A stretch of 64,000 nucleotides of DNA from Paratinospora sagittata. Its lineage: Eukaryota > Streptophyta > Magnoliopsida > Ranunculales > Menispermaceae. Below are positions 54,891 through 64,000 of the stretch, in pieces (the stretch's first letter is position 1; each line of letters starts with the position of its first letter). The notes under the pieces are model-generated. The model was not told where the DNA came from. It saw only the letters and a program-made list of their open reading frames with translations, and did not search any database. The stretch covers positions 6,771,001 through 6,835,000 of the forward strand of contig CM069601.1 of the NCBI GenBank assembly GCA_035771175.1, in the 5' to 3' direction. The position numbers were made by a program, and so were the translations under genes.

Positions 54891-57495
54891 ACACCGCCTC
54901 GGGGACAATCTGCATGCCACTGTCCAGCTCCACTAGAAAGCACATCATTCTTTGCAAAAGGGCAATCGCTTCTTCCTTCAATAAGCTTCCCCTACCTTCC
55001 TTATGAATTTCCCCAGATGGATTACCCACTCCACCACTCCCATTTTTTATCACAACTACCCCTGCAATACCACCTTGGTTGGGCATGCCAGGACAAACCG
55101 CCGGGCTACTAGGATCATCCTGGACACCGGGAGATCTCTGAATAGAATATAGGGGAGGGGATTGGGCAAACTGTAAAGGGCTATGGGGACGACAAGGCTG
55201 ACTCACAAGCTCAGGCAAGGGGAAGGGGGGAACTCGATTAGGAACGAGAGAAGGGGAGGGAGATGAGTGACAAAAGATACCAATACCATTTAAATTAAAA
55301 TCATCGGTGCAAACCTTCGCCATGGGCATATGATCACCATGGATATCCCCTAGCATGTGCACCCCATTCAACGAATCAACTTTATCAGACTCAGCCTCGC
55401 TCCTACCCCCCTCATCCGAAGAGTTGCTCTCATATTGGGAGGAAACGACCGCTAAAGAATCAAGCACTCTCTCATCCTTCGAGCCAACATCGCTAGAACA
55501 TCCTTCAAGCACGCTCGAACTGTTTCCTCTGCCATCCCCCATGCACAGACCTTTTTGGGACATCATCATCGAAGCCGCAACTCTTTTGAACTCATTCATG
55601 CTCTTTTGGCGACGTCGTTTATAAACCTTAACAACCCTTTTCTTCCCATTCGTAATCGCCTGCCTATTCCTACCTATTTTGTCGGACCTTATGAGAAATT
55701 ATCTCATTTTTTTTTTCCGTTGGCCCACTGAAGCTGTTAGTGGGTTAGGCGCGTGGGCTATGAAAGAGATGCGCTTTGCAGCCCATGAAGCAGGTGCTGA
55801 TAAACAACCTCTGACCAAGGATGGGCCCATTTGAGGCCCACTCAATCCACGTTCAGACCTATCACTGCCCATCGATCCACGGGCTGTCTAAGGAATGGGG
55901 CCCACCTGCATGAGCTCGGGCAGAATTGATTCAGCCGGCCCACTGTAATCGATACTGATAGTAGCCAATCCACACGTCCCTACTCTACCACCACAATCAC
56001 TGCACGTCTTTGACTGGCCACGCGTCACACGGTCCGCATGACTTGGACAGAGCACTCCCTCTCCAGACTGTCTCCGCCACGCGTCAAACCCTCCTATGGC
56101 CAATGTTTGGCAATGGCGGCGACTCTATCTCTTTCTGCTACCAGATCATCATTATGTTCAGTCGTCAGAACTGAGTGTACCGAAGAATGAAAAACTATTC
56201 CATTCGACAGGGGAACAACATTCGGCTCCACCCTCGACAGAGCTTCTGCTGTGCTATTGCGCACCTCGTCCTAATCTAAGACCGGAAATCATTTTCCGGC
56301 GACCATGTGCCAAGGTCGAACAATTAGATCTTGAGCCTTTTAGCACCATCGGAAATCTCCATTTGTTCCGACAGAAAACCACACGTCCATCCCTTCACCT
56401 TAATTCTCGCCATGTCAAACTCATGCCCCTTCGATGTTGATGGATGCTACTCAATTAGACCTCCACACTTATTTCCAATAGAGGTCAAGACCTCCATTTC
56501 CAGGAAGAGAGCGGAATACCCTCCACTCCAACCCATTCGTTCCTACATTGGAACCTACGATTCTCCAATTGCAACGCCTTGCACCATTTCTGAACTCTGT
56601 AGTTGATGGTGCTACTCGCCATTTTACCTTTGAGAAGAACCTCCATCTCCTCCCTGTAGGCACACAAAAGAAACGCACAATCGGCACATATAGGGTTGAG
56701 CCAACAATTCCTGGCAAGTCTCTCCGACAACTCGTTCTCAATAGCCATCCATTTCGCCTCATCTGATGACCTAAAAATCACCACACACCTTTCCCATTTA
56801 TCCTCCTCTTCCCCCATTTGTGTTGTGTTTACCTCGATAACGGGAGGCACGTTGTAGCCTGTCTCAGGAACAAACTGCGATGCATCAGCTGCCTCTTTCA
56901 TTCGTTCAGCCTAGTTCAACGTCGATGCCGTCGCTTGAACTTTATTTTGCTCTGGATTACCCACGCATTTGTTCAAAGCCTTCACCAACTTCTTCCACTG
57001 CATGTTACCGCCTTCGTCCGACACGAAAATAGTTTGTTGAGAACCTTTTTCAACATTCGTGATACGCAGATAACCGCCCCTAAAGTTGGTAAAGGATTCT
57101 AGAAGTAAGAAGGAGGGTCCACTACGATGAATCCTCTTGAAACTGCCGTCCCTCTAAGATAAGCAAGCCTCGTCAACTGCCTTAGCAAGCCATCTAGCGG
57201 ACCCCATGTTCATCTTAACGGAAAAAACTTTGGATTTCGTCGACTCCTCGATGAAGACATTACCCACTCCAGATCCACCCCACACTTTATACCATTTTAG
57301 TGAAGAATGAAACGTAGAGACGGAACCACTCCAAGCCGCATGACTCTTCTGTTGAAGACCGTTCGATTTTCCTCCTTGATAAACGCCGTCACCGCCCTCA
57401 ACTTTTTCGACGTTACCGCCGCCGTGACCCCATTGATTCCGTTCGCGTTGCTGTAGATCCCGACGCCTACGAAAACCCTATCGCTTGTCCGTCAT
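54891..57495 (-). pseudogene. LINE ORF1, broken
   Basis: It begins at ATG 57495 (MTDKR) and meets a TAG at codon 6, then continues RRRRDLQQRERNQWGHGGGN and KMNMGSARWLAKAVDEACL. A DUF4283-like segment lies at 56901-56500 (WERCVVIFRSSDEAKW, LNPICADCAFLLCAYREEM). The C-terminal part (55599-54891) is Ser/Pro-rich. This is the nucleic-acid-binding ORF1 protein of plant L1 elements. Several shifts occur around 55700-56400. Confidence 0.7.
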
Positions 57496-57702
57496 CCTGA
57501 ACTAAAATTGATAATTTCAAACAAGATGAAGCAACAAATTGGAAGTAGACGACATCGTGATTCCTGGAGAAGATTGAAGAATGACGTCTTAGAGAAGACA
57601 AAACATCATCTGTTGCACTCCTAATTTCAGATCCAAATACACATGAATCCCATTGTTTCAGCCATAAGTGAACCTGAAAGTAGCAACTCACTAATAATCA
57701 TT

Positions 57703-58282
57703 TTCTACACTAGGATTTTTCACTTACAGAAATATTGATAGTAAAAGAAATACAAGAAATAGAGAAGAATCACAATACAATGATTTACGTGGAAAACTCC
57801 AAAACCGGAGAAAAACCACGGGCTATCAAAGACAAATTCACTATGTGAAAAATTATTACAATCACATAAACATACCACTTAACCCAAAACCCCTTACGCC
57901 CAAAAACACTCTTTAATCTTTCAATGAGTACACAAAGATAAGAGAATCAAGAGAAGGCAAAATACAAATACCTTCCTCACTAAATGATTTAAAATGCTTC
58001 TCCTGCGTTGCTAAGGGGTGCTTCTTTGGGTTATTGAATGAGAACCAAAGTATGTTATTTATAGGTGAAAGATAGATTTAAATATTCTTTGAGGTGGACC
58101 AAGCCAACCACTTCAAGACAATTGCCTACTAACAATAATTCATCACCCTATGACTTTTGCTCACAATTGTCTTCAATTATTGACTCCAATAATTGTCCAC
58201 CAACAATTCTCCCACAAACTTCACCTAATTACTCACTAACTACATAAAATAAAATAATTTTTATTAGGCCAATAACTCAACA
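57703..58282 (-). repeat. Copia LTR, right part (split by LINE)
   Basis: Continuation of the minus-strand LTR after the LINE. It matches the inverted 48018-48620 and its start reads TGTTGAGTTATTGGCC from 58282. Confidence 0.82.
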
Positions 58283-60192
58283 TTTCATGGGCTTTACCAA
58301 ATCTCTAAGTTAGCAATTGTTCAGTTTTATTTATTGAATAGATATTGTTAACGGGTGTTGTTAGTCAAAATCACATTGGTGCTCCCATGTGAATGATGGA
58401 TCAAATGGTGCCAAGCTTTCGATTTTATCCAAGTGACATGCGCTACTTCTTGAGGTTAATGGGGAGTGGGACGATGATAAAGATTTTGATGACACTTGTT
58501 GTAGATTCAGTCTTAGAAATTTCCTGCAACATTTGGAGTCCTATGGTATATTGGCTCTCTTTTTGGAGCAAATCCATGGCTTATTGGATATTGGAATAGC
58601 GTTGATTTGGTGGTTCAAATATGAGACCTCATGGATGATTCAAATCACAAAGTGAGTCCTAACATCGAAGATCTAACACTTTAAAAAATTTCTTTTTTTG
58701 ATGTTTAGTTTGGTCTTCTTCAATTGAACCTTAGTTTATTTGTTTCTCAATTAAGAGAAGTGTGATTTGAGCTCAAATTTGATTGAAGCACCATTGGATG
58801 CTAGTGTTTCTTCAAATTGCTAGAATTTTTGTGGTGAGACTGGTGAAATTTTCAAGCTTAATGCTAAATTTCTTTGGTGGATATTAAGTGTAAATAGCAC
58901 CTTAAATATATTTTAGTTTTTTAATAACATATTTTGTTGAATGACTTGATTCATTGAAGGAGACTCCTTAAGATGTTATGTTGTGGTATTGGGAATATTC
59001 TTTGACTTGTAATTGTTCATAAAATACCATAGAACAATAGTTTAATGGTTAAGGAATGAATTGTTATGCCTATCTTACTTTTGGGGTGTTGGTTCTGTGG
59101 TTGATTCTATTGCTAAAGGTGCGAGAGTGGATGTACTATAAAAAATGCAAGAATTTGCCAAAACAATTTGTTAAATTTGATAAAATTTGACAAACTTTAA
59201 TAGATCTTTAACTTTTCAATTAGAAAATGCAAAAAATCGATAAAATTTGATGAAATTTAACAAAGAAGAAAACTTGTGTTATTTCATCTATAAAAAACAA
59301 AAAGAATTACCAATAGTTACACACTATTTTTAACTTCATCAATCAACATAGCAATATAACCTAACAAATTTTGTAATTTTATGGGATATGCCTTACAGAA
59401 AAAAAGAAGAAAAGAAGCAAGGAAAACAAAAGTAAAAAAAAAAAAAAGAAAGTTAAAATAAGACAAACTTAAAAATACATCGAAGAGTTCCCAAAGCTAT
59501 ATTCTTTCATTTAAAATCCCATACAACAAGATGAAAAAGCAATACATTTGAATCATAAACTAATAGGTGGAATGCCAAACTAACAAATTATATGGTCTAG
59601 AAGCAAGTCACTACAAAATCGAAAATCAAAACACAGAAAAGGGATTATGGACAAAAGCCACCATTTCAAATTTAGTAACCCTCTTAACAAAATTGATCTT
59701 GTTAGGTCATTTATGATTTTTTTTTTTGTGTAAAAGTTTCTATTTATATTAATTTTTAGCTTATATTACAATAAATCTAGATAATTTAGCATCTATGCAA
59801 AAATTCTCTAAATTTCCTCTAATTTAGCAAATCTTTACAAAAGTTCTCCACGTCGAATTAAACTTTTATGAATTAATTTTGATTTTCAAGTGACCAAAAT
59901 CTAGGACAAAGTTGAATTTTCGATCCTTGAAAAGGTGTTGTACCGTGTAAATAGAGTAGGTTTTGCATTGCCAACTCCTTTAGTAATATTTGAACCTTTT
60001 AAGTTATAACTTCTTACATACATTTGATTAAAGTAAAGAAAATGGGTCGGGTGTGCTTCAAAAAATTTCAAATCTTGATAGCTTTCTAAGATTTATGAAT
60101 GGAAAAGAAAAGAAGTTAATGTGTTTGTGAAACATTAATAGCTAGAGAAGGATTCTATTGTAATTAACCGTTACTAAAACTATAGAACAATG
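58283..60192. other. AT-rich non-coding stretch
   Basis: No gene recognised. The first 22 bases resemble 47691-47712 (20 of 22). An open frame at 58393-58599 has no family features I recognise. The rest is AT-rich with no element ends found. Confidence 0.45.
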
Positions 60193-61729
60193 TGTTGGCC
60201 TAGATTAGAGTCCAAGAGGGGGGGTGAATTGGACTCTATGCAAGATTTTTAACCTTTCAAAAGCAAATGGAAATGAAGAACAAAAAAGGAAAGCAAATAC
60301 AACACAATATTTTACTTGGTTCGACTCTTCAAGCATACGTCCACTACTTGAACTTCCCCGTTCAAGATTTTCCAAAATCCCACTAAGGATCCTACTTCAA
60401 GGGTGAGGATCAAACCGGTTACAATCTCAACTTCACAGGTGTGAGAAACCTTTACAAGTAAAAGCTAATCACTCACTCTCAACTTACCGATGACCCAAGT
60501 CACTTACAATATAATGAAATGAAAATATGGATTCTCTTACCAAGAACCACCCTTTAAAAGCTTACAGTAAGACTTTGAGATCACCCCTTGAATGCTCAAC
60601 AAAAATTGATGAAGAGTATGCACAGTTGAAAGTAAGGAGTCTTTTTTTGAATGCTTTAAAAGATTGAAGATGAACCTCAAAAGCAAGAATCAATATGTAT
60701 ATGTTTCAAATCAAAGTGGATAAAACTTTTTGAACACTTAGAAAGTTTGGAGATAGTTCAAAACGTGCTTGGATATCTCTCTAAGTCATTGAATGTTAAA
60801 ATGAGCAAGAGAGAAACATACATTAGGGTTTCAATCTCCAAGAAAATTCAAAATTTGAATTTCAAATTTATGTTCAATGCACAAGGATTATCATGAAAAT
60901 ATTAGGAGACATCCGTTGACAATTTTAAAAGAAAGGAGTAGCACAAAAGAGGAAATGGCTCAAAAAACGTCGTTTTCAAGAAACCCAGAAAAGTCAGTTT
61001 GTATTGACAAGGTTCACTAGCGCATTGGTCAAGTTTCCCGAGAGTTCTAGGATTTTGACAATAACAACTCACTACCGCGCTGGTCTCTGTACTAGCGCGT
61101 TGGGTCAAAATCCAGAGACCCAATATTTTTTTGGGTTTATGCTAACGCGTTGGTCACTGTACTAGTGCTGGCAAAGTGACAGAGAGCCCCAAAATTTTTT
61201 GGGCTTTCACTAGCGTGCTGGTGGCTGGTCATTTTCCAGAGACTGAACCCAAAAACAGACCAGGCAGCTAGCGCGCTATAGCTTTTGCTAGCGCACTGTT
61301 GGAACCAAAAACATTGAACTTGAGATTTTTGAAGATCAAAACCATATTCTTGGAAGCAAATACTTAGATTTGATTTTAAAGACTTGAAAATCATTTGGAA
61401 AAGAACATTCCTGGTTCAAAAACATTTTTAAAGGATTCTTAAGGAATTTATCAAACGTGATTGAAATACTTAGCAAGAGTAAAATCATGTTTATGCACTT
61501 TGCCGAGAATGCATGGGGGGAACCTTACAACCTAAACAAGATCTAAGCAAATTACAAAGAAATGGAATTTGAGTCTTCATGCTTGATCTTGAATGAATGT
61601 CTAGCTCTCTTGGTGTGATCTTGATGTGCTTAGTTGAAAAGCTTATTTTCAAATTTGGAACATAAGATATTTTGTTTGTAATCATCAAAATAACCATCAT
61701 GGAGGGTCATTGACTCATTTGGTCCAACA
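60193..61729 (-). mobile_element. Solo LTR B, Sirevirus-like copia family
   Basis: 1537 bp. The minus strand starts TGTTGGACCAAATGAG at 61729 and ends with CACCCCCCCTCTTGGACTC...GGCCAACA at 60193. CAATG flanks both sides (60188-60192 and 61730-61734). Five or more diverged GCGCGCT/AGCGCGTTGG words lie at 61015-61310 around GGTTTTTTGGGTT-like segments. It is the inverted counterpart of solo LTR A, and its end matches fragment C. Confidence 0.83.
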
Positions 61730-61734
61730 CAATG

Positions 61735-63050
61735 TGTTCATGAACTTATGATGTTTGATACCAATACAACAATTCACTTGCAGCTAGCTTGTTTGTGATA
61801 AAACAATGCATGATGGGTCATGTATGTAGAGCATGCCTATTATTTTCAACCAAAGCTTTAGTTATTTTTTACACTAATAATTCTATTAGTGTAGTTAGTT
61901 TCTTATTCAATTTAGGACTCTTGTTTTAGTATAAAATAAGAGCATTGACCATCAGGATCTATCTTTGATTTAAAAGTTAAATCTTTTTACTTGTTAGATT
62001 ATTTTCTTTCTTGCTTCCATGAATGAATTTACATTAGTTTTCCGACATTCTGTTTTTAACCTCATGTTGAAGAGAGCATGGAGGGAAGGCAATTGCTACT
62101 ACTAGTCATAATTTGGTTTCCAGTTTTTCGCTCTGTTGTAGAAAACTTCTTGTAGTTTACTCGGATCTAATGGGAGAAAATTACCTTTCTTGTCAATTTT
62201 GTCATAACATTCTATAATCTATGTGCAGCGAGTTTTAGTAATTACATACAATTAGTTGGACCTAGTTTGAGTAAATTTTATGATGAAAGCAGTATTTTTT
62301 CCTTCTTTAATACAATTTGTGAAATATTAAGTTGACCAATGATGACTTTAGCATGCATAACAAACAGATAAAATTGAGATTGAATAAGTTTGGGAGAGTT
62401 TACAAATATCTTCAATAGAGGTTTAAATTAATGTTTGGGTTCATGGTAGCTGGAAAGAAGTCCAATAATAACACTTTAATAGTTTGAGGGCTCTTATAGG
62501 GTGAGGGAAAGGTTAAAATTGACAACAATGTTGGTAGTAAGAAAAGTTATAAATGCGATGATTGGATCTAGATGTAGCAAAATGTTTATTAGAGAGAAAG
62601 TGGATTTGTGTTGCTGTCTTAATGATTGGCTATGGCATAGGCAAGGATGACAGTAGAACAACTAAAGAAGTGGTTAGAAAAATAATGAAATTTCTTTGAA
62701 TAAATATTTTTATGATTTGTTTATAACAATAATCATTTATTTGGATAAAGTCAACCTTAGGCAACTCAACAAAGTTTTTTTCCAACTGCATTGCGTCAAC
62801 TACATAATGCCCTAGTTAGAAAAGGAGGACAATATTGTTCACTGCTGCCATTGCATGGGGGGGTTGTAGGGGGGAATTGCATTTGCTAGTGTCCAATTGT
62901 TCTGTATAGAGAGAGAAAGATAGGTGAGATTGAGAGGGGCTTTCGAGGATGACAAAAATGGTCTTTTCTCGACTACGTGAATTCTTTGCTTTAAGCCAAA
63001 ACCTTATTGGCAAATGGCTAGGGAATCAACAATCCATTGAAACTACATAA
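61735..63050. other. Non-coding stretch
   Basis: AT-rich, no gene or element end recognised. Confidence 0.45.
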
Positions 63051-63059
63051 AATAGATGG

Positions 63060-63708
63060 AGAGCGAAGAGATTAGCAAATAGATGCATACCTCGAGCAAA
63101 TGAGGAGCTCAACCAACTTCAACAATACGAGGTTGACAAGCATCGGAACAAAAATGGCAACAAAGGGAAAAAGGGCACTTAGTCAAGTTGGATCAAATGT
63201 TGTGCCATCGGGGAAGTCATCAATGGAAGCGGAAGGCATGGATGGTTAAGGACTATGAGAACAAGTGCAACTCGGTATTTGACATGAAGGTAATGATGCA
63301 AGATGATAGCAAAGATTCTTTATAGGGTGTGATGGGGATGACGAGATCTTTGAAAGATGAATGGAAATATGGGAACTCCCCAACCAGTTTACCTTGAGGA
63401 ACTTTTTTTCTAGAAGCTTCAAGATCATTCCAAGGTGTTCTATCTCTATGTGTGACAACTACATATCCCAAACCAGCTTTTGGATAAAGTAATGGGCTCT
63501 CTGACTCCCTTTCCCCAGAAAACTAATCCGCAAGACCTCTAAAACCTCAAACTGAGCCAAAACAATGATGCTCAACCATCTAATCGACCCTTAGATGATG
63601 TTCTAATTCCAGAGGCAAACTTTACAGCTCCCAATGAAATCCCATCTGTAGAGTATGTCCCCGTAGAAATGTTTGAAGTTCGAGTGGTGACAGATTAGTG
63701 ACCTTCAA
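63060..63708 (+). other. Possible fragments of a decayed reading frame
   Basis: More GC-balanced than its surroundings. A short frame at 63154-63249 reads MATKGKRALSQVGSNVVPSG, and a second stretch ending at 63708 reads EANFTAPNEIPSVEYVPVEM. They are in different frames with stops between. I recognise no family; they may be remains of a retrotransposon gag or of a gene. Confidence 0.28.
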
Positions 63709-63809
63709 CCAACAATAACTTAGTGGATATATATATATTTTTGAGAGTAAACAAGGATATGTGTTAAAAGTATAACAGTCATAAAACTACAAAAGTAGAT
63801 CAGGTCGGT

Positions 63810-64000
63810 ATGGCGGGCCAAGAATTGGATGGGCTTCGACACCAGGGGTCCAAGGCGTCTTATGAAATGGGGGCCACATCCTTGGGAGCTGATGCTGATC
63901 ACGTGGTCCATGATACAGAGAAGGGTATCGACTCTTTCGGTATTCCTGGTTCTCGACGTGACGATATGGTGAATAACTTGAGAACCAGTTCCCAGGTTTT
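63810..64000 (+). CDS. Unrecognised open frame running off the window
   Basis: From ATG 63810 the frame is open for 63 codons to the window edge (MAGQELDGLRHQGSKASYEM, then LGADADHVVHDTEKGIDSFG). It is clearly richer in G+C than the flanks. The in-frame upstream stop is at 63765-63767. The product is hydrophilic with no motif I know. It could be the first exon of a host gene or the start of a LINE ORF1; the sequence here does not decide. Confidence 0.4.
   Translation, partial: MAGQELDGLRHQGSKASYEMGATSLGADADHVVHDTEKGIDSFGIPGSRRDDMVNNLRTSSQV

Larger units (their letters stand above)
51007..57702 (-). mobile_element. Full-length L1-type LINE inserted in a copia LTR
   Basis: The T run at 51007-51023 is the A tail of a minus-strand LINE. 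TTCTACACCAGA on the left (50995-51006) and TTCTACACTAGGA on the right (57703-57715) are the target-site duplication, both drawn from the copia LTR. ORF1 then ORF2 are read from right to left with endonuclease, reverse transcriptase and zf-RVT segments. At 6.7 kb it has the size of a full-length plant L1. Confidence 0.88.

Noticed and set aside
58393..58599. Frame with PSFRFYPSD, first thought to be the start of a NAC domain
   Set aside because: The following residues do not continue the NAC pattern and no second block is present; likely chance.
1..64000. Search for tRNA, rRNA or other structured RNA genes
   Set aside because: No cloverleaf with A and B boxes, no rRNA core and no snoRNA cluster was found by eye; the TGGTATCAGAGC hits are retroelement primer sites.

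Overview
The window is AT-rich nuclear DNA of a flowering plant, probably a eudicot; the species cannot be named from sequence alone. The evidence is two chloroplast-targeted first exons of nuclear genes with plant splice donors, plus plant-type copia, gypsy, hAT, Mutator-like and L1-type elements and an endogenous Caulimoviridae sequence. Only two host gene pieces are recognisable: a tryptophan synthase alpha-like first exon (2002-2193, minus) and a chloroplast TatA/Tha4 first exon (41958-42266, plus). Almost everything else is transposon or viral sequence, much of it nested.

Layout. 1-6.9 kb: host exon, an LTR remnant (2796-3386) and AT-rich filler. 6987-8217: Mutator-like element with 10-bp target duplications. 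8347-18608: hAT element with matching ends and an 8-bp target duplication, containing a broken transposase and a nested non-autonomous gypsy-like element (12367-18570), itself entered by a long LTR (15690-18424). 18.6-22.6 kb: LTR-like host DNA carrying a 1.7-kb solo LTR (A) and a hAT-type MITE (21255-21785). 22581-23071: truncated relative (C) of that solo LTR.

23072-41488 is the most striking part. Two minus-strand pieces of one badna/tungro-like pararetrovirus (23072-24912 and 35720-41488) enclose a truncated Ty3-gypsy element (24913-32495) and a truncated second copy of the non-autonomous element (32496-35719). The viral ORF1 region occurs at both outer ends, as expected for one terminally redundant integration later split open by nested insertions and trimmed by a deletion. 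A 918-bp solo LTR with perfect 5-bp duplications sits between its coat-protein zinc knuckle and protease.

41.5-64 kb: the TatA exon is followed by a TRIM-like solo LTR and a full-length but dead Ty1-copia element (42919-47656, duplication TGGTG). A mosaic of another copia family fills 47.7-58.3 kb; one of its LTRs is split by a full-length L1-type LINE (51007-57702). A solo LTR (B, 60193-61729) follows, then unrecognised sequence with a small open frame running off the right edge. No functional operon or pathway is present; the history is of repeated insertion, excision to solo LTRs, and decay.
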